Shown piece after piece: positions 25,791-40,407 of a stretch of 64,000 nt of DNA. The notes under the pieces were generated by a model. That model was not told the DNA's origin and did no database searches. It saw only the letters and a program-made list of their open reading frames with translations. The stretch is from Glandiceps talaboti (taxonomy: Eukaryota; Hemichordata; Enteropneusta; Spengelidae). The stretch lies in contig NC_135564.1 in the NCBI RefSeq assembly GCF_964340395.1, positions 13,432,512-13,496,511 of the forward strand, read 5' to 3'. The stretch's first letter is position 1. Every line of letters starts with the position of its first letter. Both the position numbers and the translations under genes were made by a program.

Positions 25791-26841
25791 TTCAACGGTT
25801 TTCCATTGTACTACTCCCAAATACCAACCGCTATTTATGCGATTTGCATGTACTTTCCTGATTCAGAAACAATTGTCAACCAAAATCATTATGATATCGC
25901 AATTAGAGTTCATGTAGGCCTACAAGCAAACGCCAAAACGGGTCCAATTTTAAACACATTCAAATTTAGCAGTATTTTTTTTATAAAGTGGGACTGAATC
26001 ATACATTTATCGAACTTAGACATTCACCGCAGCCATTCTATTTCATAGTGAGTGTAAAAATACGTTTAGTTACATTCGTACTTGAAAATAGAAAATGTCA
26101 ACACACAAGGGACTGAATGCGAAAGAGAGCGGGCATGAGAACATTTCAGTATTTATTCGAACGCCCTAAGGGTAATTTTGACGAGTACTTAGAAGTGTAT
26201 TTCTTGCGGACTAAAGTGATGTTCGTCAAAATTTTACAAACAAACAGGAAAAGCTTGACACAATTACCGGGTTGTAAAGTAATATCTTTCCAATTACACG
26301 GAGTTTCAGAAAGAGAGAACATTTATAATTCTGTAACCCCACTATCTTGACCTTGTCTTATTGTTCGTAGCCTACATCCCCTACGTCATGTTTTTAATTT
26401 TGAATAAACATAAAGTTTTTTAATTTAATTCGCTGTCAGAATAATAGACACTACGTGCGATTTTTTTGGAAAATACTGAAAAATTGACATTTTCATCTCA
26501 TTCGTCATCAATATATGACTTTGTTTACCATTCTCTCTGAAATTATGTTGACTGTCACCTCTCAACAGAAATCATACTGTGAATATTTTAATTATGAAGT
26601 TGGATTTTCAATGTTTAAAATAGTTGGTCAATGGAGTCAGCCTCTACTACAGTTAGTGGTTACTGGCAAACAAGTACAAGAACAACACTTTGTATACGGT
26701 ACTATTCACGTGACAATGGTAAAGCGATCTAATGTACGGGGAAAGATCCAAGGCGATTCTTGAGGCATTAACTTGTAACCGGTAAATACAATATAGATAG
26801 AGAGTTGGTGTAAGAGTAAGTCATTTTCTTGAGAACAGACA

Positions 26842-26867
26842 AACAACCAACCAACCAACCAACCAAA
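26842..26867. repeat. (AACC)n short microsatellite
   Basis: Six CCAA units followed by further A-rich CAAA/ACAA simple sequence to about 26930. Confidence 0.85.
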
Positions 26868-27494
26868 TAAAGTAACAAACAAACACACAACAAACCATAG
26901 CTAAGCAAACTAAAGCAAAACAAAACAAAAATGAACCCAAGGAAGCCTTCTCAATCCTTTTAGAACACAGGTACCCCGATGATCGCTAAAAGCATGCAAA
27001 ATGTTGGCGAGCTATATAGCTTTAATTCACATCCCGCTGTACCTGTGTTTACAATAATTTTGAAAATCAAATGCGAATTCAAACTTACTTCTACAACAAA
27101 ACAGTATCTATAAATTAATGGGACACTGTAACTTTCTGGGGAAATGGTTCATTTTCTTTCTATTAAAATGCTGCATCTCAACGGTAATAGGATTCCGATT
27201 GCTACAGACATGTTGGCCCATGTTCAAGAAAGGTATTCAGATGTGATTTGGATATAGAAGGGAGCATTATGACTTAATTATTTGGTTACCAATAAATACA
27301 TTACAGTCTTGGTTATCAAGCCTCTTTGCGTATATTTAACAATCTCTATGCGTCAACTAAGATTACCCTCTTAAATATATTTTGAAAGTGAAAACAAAAA
27401 GACAGGCTGAAATGTCCATCTGTAAGCGTGTGTCAGTCAAAACATGTGTCCACGTGTCTGATAGTCGCCCGTGTGTCTCCCTGTATGTCCCCGT

Positions 27495-27512
27495 CTGTCT
27501 GTCTGTCTGTCG

Positions 27513-27576
<64 letters not shown>

Positions 27577-27587
27577 GTCTGTCTGTC
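27495..27587. repeat. (GTCT)n tetranucleotide microsatellite
   Basis: About 23 GTCT units with one GTCG and two TATC-type variants. One of six GTCT/GACA loci in the window. Confidence 0.95.
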
Positions 27588-27839
27588 ATCTGAAGAAATT
27601 GATGCTTATTGTACATCATGCTATCTGTACTTGGTATGGCGATACATCGGATAGATTGATTCATTACTAGACAAACGGCGGAAAAAAGGGAAACTCCGTT
27701 CATTTGAAGAATAATATCATATATCACGTAACCACTTTTACAACATAACCCTGTAAGATGTATTGCTAAGAATTCAGTTGACATAGAGGTCATTTTTGCA
27801 ACAAAAATGACACAAAACAAGATTCTTTTTCATCTTTTT

Positions 27840-27920
27840 TTCTTCAAATTATTTGGGCGTGGTAAGATTTAAAAAATTCTGAACTCAAGGTCCAGGATTC
27901 AATCCCAGGTTTTGCATCTT
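27840..27920 (+). mobile_element. Possible degraded tRNA-derived SINE fragment
   Basis: GGGCGTGGTAAGATT followed about 30 bases later by GGTCCAGGATTCAATCCCAG resembles a degenerate pol III A box and a B box (GGTTCRANYCC). No tRNA cloverleaf can be folded from it and no second copy was found in the window, so the assignment is weak. Confidence 0.2.
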
Positions 27921-28094
27921 AGTATTATATTATTAGTGGAGCCATGCTGATTATTTTTTTATTATTAAGATTCAACTTCTCCAATAGCTCTACCAAATAA
28001 ATGTTTTTCACGTCCAATTAATAATCACAATCTTCATCCGACATGGGTCTTTAAATTGTTTTTCAAGCGATAATTACGAATAGCAATTACCTTA

Positions 28095-28184
28095 CCCCCC
28101 CCCCCCTCTCTCTCTCTCTCCCTCCCTCCCCCTCCCTCCCTCCCCCCTCTCTCGCTCTCTCTCTCCCCCCTCCCTCCCTCCCTC

Positions 28185-28238
<54 letters not shown>
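28095..28238. repeat. C-rich and (CT)n pyrimidine tract
   Basis: Runs of C and CCCT alternate with CT dinucleotides, ending in a pure CT tract from about 28188. The strand is almost entirely pyrimidine over about 145 bp. Confidence 0.93.
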
Positions 28239-28241
<3 letters not shown>

Positions 28242-28933
28242 ATATGGTACTAGAACATTCACTGGTGGCAACGACTGTCTTTCGTGTATAATAACAATAT
28301 AACCGTTTTGACAAAATTAGCAGATACAAATATGAATGTCTAATGTTTACTGCTTTGTGCTTTTTGTAAAAAAAAGTGATGATGCAGTATATTTTTAACT
28401 GCACTTTATTATTTTTCTCTGCCACACCAAAATCATTTCACCATCCTGGGTTCGATATAATTGGACACGAGGTGAAGCAATATTGCCCACTTGTATTCAC
28501 TCTTGATGAGCATTGACCTACTTACTTTGCATTTTACATGTGACTGTATAATTCACGTCACAATCGGTCCTGTGGTTGAATTCAGTGGTTTGTACAATGC
28601 AGTAAATAAAAAAATAATACGGCCAATAGGTCAAAAGAGCGAACAAGAAAAAACAACTTTATAAACTGCACCGATTATTATACCATCTAAATGGTTTCAA
28701 ACCACATAACCCTTTTTAGTCTTTGTATGGACAAAATGTTACAATTGAAGAGGAATAACTCGACTTCTGACGTCATAACATTCGAGATAAGTTTGACACT
28801 GACTTTTCTCTGGGTCATATGGTGGTTAGGACATCTAGTATAGTGCTCTTAATGCACACAGACAGACGTACATACATAGACATACATAGACACACAGAGA
28901 CAAACACGCACAAATATATCAAAATATTAGATA

Positions 28934-29007
28934 TATTTAGATATATTTAAATATATATATACATTTATATATATGTATATATACGTATATATATATCTAG
29001 CTATATA

Positions 29008-29051
<44 letters not shown>
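28934..29051. repeat. (TA)n-rich low-complexity tract
   Basis: AT/TA dinucleotides with sparse C and G interruptions. The purest part is 29011-29051. Confidence 0.9.
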
Positions 29052-29052
<1 letters not shown>

Positions 29053-29276
29053 CTGTATATAGCTAGATTGTATTTCCTGTTTCTGTGTAACTCGAGCTCG
29101 TACACCCCAAATTCGTCTTAATTTACATGTATGTCTGGTCCATAGGCATTGATTAGGAACTATTTCCATGGCCCTCACAAGAAGTGATTTTAATATTGCT
29201 CTCAAAGATTGTGTATGTATATATACATGTATTTCTTTTAGGGTGAAATAAATAAATAATTCAATTCAATTCAATA
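29050..29276 (+). mobile_element. Possible 3' end of a non-LTR retrotransposon
   Basis: A unique-looking 150-bp stretch leads into GGGTGAAATAAATAAATA followed by repeated ATTCA units (29258-29276). Short pentamer tails after an AAATAAA-rich end are typical of 5'-truncated CR1/L2-type elements. No reverse-transcriptase frame remains, so the assignment rests on the tail alone. Confidence 0.25.
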
Positions 29277-29779
29277 TTACATAACACCATGACAACAGAT
29301 TAACACACAGAAATGTCAATATCCATCTATATTTTGAAAGAAAATAAATACACAATTTTTTTTCGAGAATCGAGAAAGTTTTGGCAAACACTTCGAAGTG
29401 AACAATTTATACCAACACGGGTGAAATAAAGAGTGTTTATCTCATACTAACAGATGTAGTCACAAGAAGAACAAGCAATATGAATGCATCTCAATTGGTG
29501 TTCATTGTTTGAAGTTTAATAGTTAAAACACCCTATGATAATGATGATAAGACCTCCAATACTAAATGGTACCTCATTTCGTTTTCGGATGGAAAATTTG
29601 ATACCCTTTTCTTTCACATCTCATATGCAAGGTATGTATAATTTCAGAAGCATTAAGCCAATATATTTTGAGTCAGTTCTATCTCTGACAGCAGTGTTCA
29701 AGTCCGAAAACAATCTACACCACACTACAAACCAAAGTACAGAACAACACACTACGATAGTAGATAAATAAACCTATTG

Positions 29780-29898
29780 GGTATGTATGTATGTATGTAT
29801 GTATGTATGTATGTATGTATGTATGTATGTATGTATGTATGTATGTATGTATGTATGTATGTATGTATGTATGTATGTATGTATGATGTATGCATGTA

Positions 29899-29989
<91 letters not shown>

Positions 29990-30046
29990 ATGTATGTATG
30001 TATGTATGTATGTATGTATGTATGTATGTATGTATGTATGTATGTA

Positions 30047-30077
<31 letters not shown>

Positions 30078-30117
30078 AGGTAGGTAGGTAGGTAGGTAGG
30101 TAGATAGGTAGGTAGGT
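29780..30117. repeat. Mosaic tetranucleotide array GTAT-GTCT-GTAT-GTCT-GTAG
   Basis: GTAT units at 29780-29898 (one ATG slip at 29884-29890), GTCT to about 29988, GTAT to about 30048, GTCT to about 30076, then GTAG to 30117. All blocks keep the same four-base register apart from the one slip, so they descend from one array by point mutation and block expansion. Confidence 0.95.
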
Positions 30118-30119
30118 GT

Positions 30120-33100
30120 GGTGTGTATATGGTCCACGTTATACTGATAACAATTGTAAAATTAAGAATTTGTATTTGCGTCATGTGTAAAAAATGTTAT
30201 TTCACTTTGACAAAAAGTTACTGTTTTCCTTAAATATTTGATTTGTAACTGTATTATTATAGATGTCCTAGTTATTTTTTTTTGTCAATGTGTAACTATC
30301 ATATCAATAACCTGAATTCCAATGTCATGTTTATTCATAAACTTTAACCCGGTATGAATGTATCTTATAGTTCATCATATCATACCATATTCTAAGTAAG
30401 GTACACTACCAAAATAATCGTTGGGTTGTCTAGAACGGTGACAGAAGGATTGAGAGTTATGGAGAAAAAAAATAATCGCCGTTATTCTCAGTTCGTATGA
30501 ATAAACAAACAACCGCGCCTAGACCCGGATATGTGGAGTGTACGAGAACAAAGTAACACCGATAGGCTTGGATATACTGATGTGATAGAAAAAACGATAC
30601 TGTTCAGATCAAAGTACAATTTGACTCAAAGAATCCACGTAGCATAGTACAAGAGACTGTGGAGATATAGATTATGTCGACAAGCTAGAACGAACTAGAA
30701 ATAGCGTGTAGTTGTGTGTTTTGGGTTATCTCCCTACATTGTCGTTTCTTCACTTATAACGTCAAGGGGAAACATTGTCAGCGGGGTGCATGCGATCCAT
30801 GTCACTACATCGAAGCTAAGACCGAGGTGTGCTAACATGTAGGCGTATACATTCGATCAAACATTAATATGAACTTTTACTGTCTGTACCCGTGTCGTTG
30901 TGGGAATTCATGACAACGGAGTGAACAGAGACGAAACATGCACCGGGAATGCTTCGCCGTTAGTTTATTTGCATTCGAAAACAATTTTGTATTAGATCTT
31001 AAGGATATGACTGTTTAGCTAAATTTATGGATAAAAATGAGTGATTTGAGATTAAGAAGGTTGATACGGGTGAAAGATAGGAAGGCATAACATAGGGGAT
31101 CTGATAAGATGTCACCACGAAGGAGACGATAGCTCTCTTGTGGTACACAACAACTTGCGCAAAATGCTACGGATAAAGGAAAAACTTGTACTTTAGCTTT
31201 GAAGAAACAACATTAGTAGCTTAGTGCGTCTGAAAACTTCTAGATTGAGTGAAAAGTAAGTGTAGAAGAGGGAAAATCGGCTGACTAGGAGATTAACAAT
31301 ATGTAAGGTGTCAAAGATTGACAAGTGGAGTGGTCACACTGTTTGAAAGCTCTTATTGGCTAGTTTCAACTGTCACCAACTGTAAATCGTTGAAATCTAT
31401 TCTTGCCAGTTCCACCTTAAAATTGTTGCGAGAATTTGCGCGAGGACCCGTCACACACACTCGGTGGTTTTGGATATTTTAACAGGTCTGAAGCGTGTAG
31501 GTACAGTTGACATTTCTGACTGGCTCTCCGATAACACGACCGTGATTTAAAGCTTTTACGGTTTGCAGTCGATAAGAAAATGCAACGACTTAGTATCTTT
31601 AAGACGTGAAGTCAACAAAGACAAAGAAAAACTAAACTGCGAAGGCGGGAAACAGGGTGTGGTTAGAGGTGTCGTGCACTGAAGTACATAAAACTGATAA
31701 GATAGGCGTTACAGATTGCCTTCGTATCATGTCCGCAGTTTGACATCGAGATTTTTTAGAAATATTTATTTCAGATCGGTAAATCTTGCCGCGTCTACAC
31801 TTCATATTTACATTCTTTGAATAAAAGGTTGATAAAAAACAGAAAAGGCGGGCGTGAAAAACTGGGGAGGTCATAAGCTGTCTGGAGATCGAGACATGAT
31901 CCAAGGTCAAAGTTGAAAGGCTATTCGGGCTTCAGCCATTACTTTCCATCGGCCATTGCGTAAGCCTTGTTTTTTTATTCTGTTAAAAAACGACATTTAA
32001 ATTGGACGGTGACAACCAAGGCAATGTCTTTGGACCACCAGCTTTCGCATTCGTATTCAGAAAATAATTGATTTGCGGAAAGAAGCCTGGCTGTTTTATA
32101 TGAAAGTGGCTCTCCTTGAAGTGAGGTGGGTGGGTGTGTGTGTGTGTAGTGTAGTGTAAGCAAATCATATACATATGTAAGGACTGCATGACTTTCATTA
32201 TAGAAAAAAATAGCTGGACATTAATATTCAGGAGAGAAATATCTGAGGGCGATGAGAGATCGGAATTGTAGTTAGTTTAGACGCCAATCGAAAGACTGCT
32301 TATCATAGTTTACGAGTATGATTACAAAGATGAATTCATGGCGGATCTTTTTATAATGGTAAAATATAATAGCGGTAAACGACCACAAAGGTAGACAAAG
32401 AATGGCAATAGATGTTAATATTACGAATTTCAAGTGTTATCATTTGATCCAAATGACGCAGGGCCACATCTGAATTTCCTGCGATGGCGATAACGAGCCG
32501 TCGTCTCATACACACGCCAATCTTGTCTCGGAACTGAAATATGAAACACTGCGGCACAAAGGAAGCACAAAAACTAGTCAATATATGTCAGATTTTCCGC
32601 AACTGAAGACCGTCGTAATTTACCGTGTTTGCGCCTGTTTGAATATTTATTGTTTGAAATCAAAATATCATTTCAGAGCAAATCAGCGAATTTATTTTGA
32701 GCGCAGAATAATATACTTGTTTTGTGCAATATCTTGCGATGAATGAATTCATTTTCTTTTCATGACAGCTACAGTGATTTGTAGCGACAAGTCAGACGTA
32801 TACAGGTATATGTATGTATATATATATTTATATATGTTATACATGTTCTTGAAAATGCGCACAAGTGGAATATTGCGGTACTTATTCGTAAAGCCGAAAC
32901 AAACGAAGTGCACAGTTATCAGCGTGACAGGTGAATTAGACACGTCAATTTTGAACGATATAAAATGGCAGAAAGAGGGGAAATTAAGGGATATAGTGTA
33001 TTACACCAAACCTGCTTCCAAAAACAGCATAAGTCGTGTTTGTTGTCATGTGAGCTATGTTGATAGAAGTTCGACTTTATATTAAAATGGCAACCGGACG

Positions 33101-36100
33101 TGACCGTCGCAATATGTACAGAAGTGAAATTTGTCATGATTACTAGCAGTGACAAATCCTGGCGATATGTGTGTAGCCATATAGGGGAAAATAAATGTAT
33201 TAACAATATGGATGTCACCATGGTATGTATCCAACGGCGACGGTAAAGCTTACGATTCTATTCGTTATTAGGAGACGTCAGACTATGCTGACCATATGGA
33301 CGAGCCGACAAAGATGCAACCTCATTACGATGCGACGCATACCTTCTCCATTGTGAACTCGCAAATATTGTAATTTACCGTTTACCTTGATGGTTTATGA
33401 AAAGAGGTGATTTTTGCACATTGTAAAATAAATGTCTGTAGAAAATGCTTTAGAAATTAGCAGTGATTTGTACAGTGTGGTTGTCAGCGGCGGTTCGACC
33501 TGCTTCTCGGTAAAAGTTCACTTTCATCTATGCTTCAAAATTCGACCATCTAGCGTGAGAGAGTGTATTTCTGGTGCTTGTGTATATCAGCTCGAGTATT
33601 TGGCGACGCCAGCCACAATTTGTCCGACAACAGGAAAACTAGAGTGACGCACAAATGGAAATAATGAAAGCGAAAATAATACGCTTGTCGAATTAGACTC
33701 GTGGTTTCGTCCATCTTGTGTTGTGGATAAAGGACAAACGTACCGTAGAACCGAAATATTTGTGTATAGATTAAACAATGTTGAAAAAACCATCAACATT
33801 TATTCGCGACACTGAAGCACAAAACAAAAGAGAAAAAAGAGCGAATTCCGTGCCTTTTAGTAAGTGAGTGTTAATGACCAGGAAGCAGGGGACTTGTGGG
33901 AACTTTAAGATCGATGCGCTTTTAATATACATGTGGAAATATTTGGTATATATTGGCAGCGTCGCTCCATTGTGTATAAACTGTAAAGGTATAAGATGCG
34001 ATGTAGTTGGTTATGGGAGGTTGGAGAGTCATATAGGAAATGACCACTATCGATACACACATGCACAATAGACAGTGAAATAAACATGTAATGGAATGAT
34101 AGATGTCAGACAAAATTGACGATTTCCTTAGCGATAAGAGATAAAATAACACGGCAAGAGTCATCAAGTAAGACACGGCCAGGTAAATAGAGAGACTGAT
34201 GTAACAGCATATATAACAGAGACTACATTAAAAGTACTCCCCAAGTGATTACAACTACTTGCTCTATCAACTTTCCTCTTTTTGACAATCCACTTTGGAC
34301 CTAATCTTTGGAGATTTGCTAAGATGATTTTCATGTAGTAGAGAAGGGAAGTGACTCTGAGGACAGCGGCTACATTACAGTACACTCGTGAAGCAAGCCT
34401 ACTTACAATGCGGTACTTTAGATATGTTCACTACTGACACATGTACGCACTCGTAAAGACTGTAGCGCTGCTTCGTACGCAGAGCACTATCTTAGTCCCA
34501 GGATACAGCGGCAACATTCAGGAACTGAATATAAAAATGGTTTCATCGTCTCAAAGATGCCCGGGTCTCTCTCTCCCCATTTACCCGGCAAAAAAATAAC
34601 AATGGCAGACAGTACAGGTCTCACTCAAAGTTCGACGTCTTTGTCAACTTAAATTTGTCATCAGGATATTTTTAACTACATGTTCTGTGATATCCGAGTT
34701 GGGTTATTCCTTATAGCATACATACGTTGGAGATCGGACAAAACGTAACTAAGGAAAATCGCCGTAATGTTGTAATAGTCGGCCACCTTGTTACTTTCAT
34801 CACCTTACATGTTCTGAAATTTGTCGAGACACGGTCTCATTTGGGTTTACAAGCCTGACTGCGAAGCAAGCTCCCGCCATGAATTATAAATATGACGTAA
34901 TTTCCGAAAATTGGTGAGGTGTAAAACGTGTAGATAAGAATGAGTCCAAAATGGCATAGAGGAACTCCCACACGGCTGTAATCATCGGCAGTAGTACTTA
35001 ACTGCATAAATAATATATCACTAAAGATATGATACAACAATTGCTATATGGAAAGAAAAAAACGGGGCATCGCTTAAAATGTTTCATTTGCTAAGAATTC
35101 TTTGTTGTGCTGCCAGTTAGCATTAGTTGTTGGCTATGCTTATAGCTAGGCACAATGTTCGTGCACATGTTAATATTGGGTTGACAGTGAGTGTGTGTGA
35201 GTATTGCAGCTCCTATTGATTGACACAATAGAGTCTAAAGAGACGCTCTACTTTGAATACACCTCGCCTTTGTTTCTTATTTTCATACATCTCAAAGTAA
35301 CTTTCATGAATTCGTGGGTATTAAGTGATGTCGATCGTTATTGCTATGAAAACGAATCGACTTGGTTTCCCAATGCATTTCCCCCTTTTTTCTACTCTAG
35401 GGCCCTACTTGGCAGTGTAGTATCTCGTGTAATTGTGTTCATAGTACCCATGTCATTAGAAACCTTCCACACTGTTTTATTTCCGATCAGCATACATCAT
35501 TTCAAATCATTCCTCTTTTCTGTTTTTAATATTGTTGCCATAAATTTTGCTTTGAGTGGGTGATTTGGGTTTGGTTTTTTTTTTATAGAAGAACTGGAAC
35601 AGCGGGGTACCAATCGCTGTCAGTTACCACCGTTTCACCGCAAGCTATACTCTACTCCAGGCTTTTATTAAATAATTGAATAATGTCGGACGAGGGAATA
35701 AGAAAGGCCTGCAAGAGCGTGTACGACATCTTGTTTGATTTGCTAAATGCCCATTTTACACCTTTGCACATTGTGTCTTTTTGCCGTGTAGTCAGCTTTT
35801 GTACGTTCTAATGAGTTTCACCGCCCCTGTTTACCTTACATATACACCAAATATTATGGTTTGTCAGACCGTATAAAGGAGATTCAAAGATGGTCGATGA
35901 AAGAGCATTTGTGTTCGTGTTTCACATTGAGCGCACAGAAACAAGAACAACATTGCAAGACTACACAGAGGAAGGACTATTGACGACAAAGTTGACATGT
36001 TTTATAACTCTCTTTATTCAGCTTTGTAAACTTTGTTAATAGGTGGTCTCTCCTTGTACTACCCCCGTCTCCCCTCATAGTAGTCCACTCTCTCCTCACC

Positions 36101-39100
36101 ACAGAACAAAAAAACAACAACCAACACACCAAATATAACGTGACTTCAACTAAAATGACGTAGTTCATCGTCTATTTTAGATGTCACCAACAGCTGATAG
36201 AACCATGCAGTAATTGTAACTCAGTGTATTAGCAGCACGCACCTGTCGCTAACAGTTGGGATTTGGCAAAGATAACTTTAAAAGCTTACCTTACGTCTGT
36301 CAGACATTGGCTACTAAACACTCATGTCTTTAGTAACATAAAGGAAACATATTTCATAGATAGACGTTTGAAGGCATTCAATAATTACTACTGTATGTAA
36401 ACAATGTATTTCCAGTCCATTGCAAAGTAGCATGTAAATTGTTCAATAGTTAACATTCAATTTCTCATTGTTGGATTCTTAGCACATTTTAGCATCGACC
36501 CGTGTGACTCATTCACACTCTTTCCTCTACAAAAAACTTAGACAGCGACACGTTTATTTCTGTAAGCTTGAAAATGAGTTGCAATTATACACATAATATG
36601 TGCGATCCGATAGATTTATTTATTCATAGTTCCTTTTCATGCCATTATTTTATTATTTCATCCACAGAGATTTACCTCATTAGAAAATAAAAGGTTGGTA
36701 AAATCGCAGAGAGTGCAGGCAGTACTCTCCGAGGACTAATTTGGCAATTTGAAAGCTTGCTTTACGAAATCCCTTACGGAGTCATACTACAGGTGTGACC
36801 AGACCACACCACTTTGGATCGCCCTCCATCATGATGAAGAGAAAAGTGGTCGAGAAAAGCTGCCAGGGATCGCCGGAACATCAAACATTAGTGGCACAGA
36901 CAGAGTGTTGTGATGTTGAAACAGTGGGGGCCTTTGGCGTGTTCGTTCTTTTCAACTCGCAATGTAAATTCCACCTAATTCAAATAACGCGTCCATTTTG
37001 GGAGGAAATATTGAGGATGAGGCGGAAGGGAAGCGATCACTGCTAAAGCGTCTCTATCCTTGGGCTATCAATTCACCTTCACGTGTAGCTTTTAGCAACT
37101 TAACTATTATTCATAAAATAACTAGATATATCAATACAAAAAAGGCTTCAATTTGGTCATTTTGTAAGCGAGTGCAATACAAAAGCGTATTGAACAGGAA
37201 AAGTAATCCATCAGGCAACAAGGCAAACATATTTTACATTATACCCACATTAAGTGGTTGCATTAAGCAAAGTGAAGAAAGAAAACGCTCTGACACATAC
37301 AGACTCACACAATCGATCATATTAATTTAATATTGGGCAATCTTTCCAAATGCTAATGTAAATGTCATAAAACTGCACTAAATTGATTTAGTGAACCCAT
37401 TGTTGCATTTCAATAGTAACAGTCACTCAAACAGAGTTCCCCACTAACATATATTGTATTAATAGAAGGCGAAATCAACTCCACTCTGCCTGAGGGACTA
37501 TACTCAATCCATGTTGACATACCGCTTACTTCACCCTTGTTATTGCTCTTGTTCTCGTCGCAAGACAAATAACACGAGTCTACTACACGGCGTAGTCCGT
37601 CTGCATCTCCCAAAATAAGTCTTTTTTCCTGCCAATTCACCGTCGACACTCACATGCAACAAACACAACGTTTTTGTGTGTGCGAAAACCCATAGACGTA
37701 TATTTGTCTGACCTCACCGCCCTCAATAACACTGGAAATTTGTCAACGCCACAGAACAGACACAAGACATACACAACATAATTGTCTCAACATTTCGAGG
37801 TCCCTTACAGCTGGAAAAACTACAGACGCACAGCACAATGGGGTAGGGCTTTTATCACGACGAACCACAACTCGCGATAAAAAAAAATATCGGCAGCTTA
37901 TTACATAAACTTATAATACCAAACACGAAGCGTTGTTGAGACCGAGTGTATCAACAACTGCCGGCTGAAAATACTCCAAAATACGGGGATCAGATTTCAC
38001 ACAGTCTTTATCAACCCATCGATTTCGAGTAATTTGAAATTTGCAACGCGTTTTCTACATGTATTGACCAACAACGATTTTCCTTCCCTTTCACCAAGCG
38101 AGGAAGGAAACATAACGCCAATTAATAGGCTAAGGTGATTTCGATTTTCTACTACTCGTATTGAAAGTAGGACTTGCGTGAAAAGCAGGAATATCGCAGC
38201 CAAACTTTTCATTCAATTGGACGGTGTTTGCCAACTATTCAACAATGTTTGAAAACATTGGCATAGTCGTATCCACCGTTTAGCTTACATTTGTGGAATT
38301 GATAGACAGCTACATTGAAGGCTCCCGTAACTTATTAGCTGTAGGAGACATACCCTAATCACGACTAAACAGGTAGAGAACAATACGAGACATGCCAATG
38401 TGAGTTTCTATTGGTACATTCCATAGATAGACTACTTAATCCGGGCTAAAGCAGCATTGTGTATAATGCCAAAGCTTATGTAAAGAGCTTGCTAAAAGCT
38501 TCGCCGAAATGTCTTATGGATCAATTAATCTGAGAAAGACCATGTGTATTACATACTTAATACACAATTTGAAAGAAACCACTTGCAACTTTTTGATGTA
38601 GTTTTGCAACGACAGTACCACTAAGGGAAAACTTTTACGAAAGCTCCATTGATCTCGGTACAGGCGTAACGTGTTGGGAAACATTTGGCCATGAAAAGAA
38701 GAACCCTCACGTGTCTACTTCTGAACACAAATACGGTATGGATTTAGGAAATGATATCACGATTTGATGTCCGAAGAGACAAGAGGGCATGTAAACAGGT
38801 CATTCAAGGGACGCAGAACACCGTTGCGTGAACTGCGCATGTCCGTAATGTGACTTCAGGCTTCATTTACCTGACGTTCTCAATCATTCTTCTGAAGAGG
38901 TTGAGTTGCTATGGCAACAAATGGGCGTGTAAAATGTGAAATCCTGTTGCCGGACACAATGATAACAAATGTAGTTACACATGTCTACCTTGTAACTACG
39001 ATGATTTTATTTGAATGGACGACTTGCGTTGATTAATGCTCATTCCTGTCACAGCCTTCATTAGACGAAAAAGCGAGCGAGAGAGAGAGAGAGAGAGGGA

Positions 39101-40400
39101 GAAGGAGAAAAAAAATGATATTGGTTTATCCCATCAAGTCACATGACCTAAATAAAATAAATCGAAATATTTACTCAATCGACAGTTTGCTGTCTGCGGG
39201 AGAAGACATTTATCATCGTTGTGTCACGTGACCCCTACAAATCATAGCGGTAGGTTGTTGAAGACAGAGTACATTTTGGTAATCGCCAGACATGTAGTAC
39301 ATATGTCGTCACCCTGCACTGTCACTCTAAACACGTATCAAGTATATATATATACTATTGCGTCATTTCAAAGGCCACTTCACCATGCCTCATATAATCG
39401 TTATACGCTTAAAAAATACAAGGACATTGGCGTTGGGTTGATGTCCGTACAGCGTACTTGAAATCACTAAGAGTTCTTTGATAATCATCAGAAAATCGCC
39501 ATCGTCACGTACATCATATGGTTTACAGATATTTGCATTCATAAAATGTCTAGTACATGTCAACAGCAGAACAGATACTGAGAACTCCGTGGTGGATTTT
39601 TTTGTGTGTAATAAAATCAAACATTAAAAGGCGAATGCGCTACAAGTTTTAATACTGAGTCGATGCTATAGAGCGCCCCCAAGCAAGGCAGTGGCGCAAC
39701 ACTTGACTACACGTACACCGGCACCGCCGCTTTTCAGAGAGTGAAGGGATGTTGGCTGGAAGGATATAAGGATGTTTGAACAAAGTAGTCTATTTTACAG
39801 TGCTTTATTACATATAATAAAGTTGGAAAACGGTTGAGTAAACATACACATCCAAACAAACACTAACGCACCCTAGCACGCGCCCAGTCATACATAGTCC
39901 CCCCCCCCCAACATATCCATATATACATCGCACGGACAAACGGACAAATACGTACATCTGGTGCTGTAGTATGTCCATGGTAGATATGTGATTATAAATA
40001 CCTTTTCATCATCAATGAACATGATAACTTATTGGAAACCATGGTAACAGAAAATAGGAATACAAAAACTTCTAGAAATGAGAACATAATAATCCGAGTC
40101 GTTCAAGAAACTATTTCATCGTCTTCTTATTCGAATCAAAATGTTGATGACGTCATTGAAAATAGCAATTATATTGTGATATTACCTCGATCATTTCCAA
40201 TTTACAAAAATGATATAATATTATCCATGATTGCTCCTAGTTGAATAAATAATTTAATTTATTACTGAAAAAATCGTAGTTTTTAAACAAAAGTTAGCAA
40301 ACCTTAAAGCTTTCTAATTTTAAACTAAAAAAACGTGAAAATGTACAAGTTGGATATGACTGAGCATGCAAGGTTTTCAGAACCCGCCTCCTAAGACTAC
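30120..40400. other. Intergenic sequence; no gene recognised
   Basis: About 10 kb of AT-rich sequence. The longest frames (35204-35563 plus; 36998-37330 plus; 32762-33085 plus) lack motifs, splice logic or biased composition beyond that of the region. A GA tract lies at 39075-39100 and short C runs near 39900. No convincing exon links the Irx and CA8 genes. Confidence 0.5.
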
Positions 40401-40407
40401 ACGTTTT

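Noticed and set aside
29715-30184. Long Thr-Tyr-Ile-His, Arg-Gln-Thr-Asp and Tyr-Val-Cys-Met repeat frames
   Set aside because: Translations of GTAT/GTCT tetranucleotides. Similar frames at 27382-27820, 54798-55188, 50531-50813 and 63594-63776 are rejected for the same reason.
35204-35563. 119-codon plus-strand frame with hydrophobic stretches
   Set aside because: No known motif, no splice context, and similar chance frames of this length occur elsewhere in this AT-rich window.
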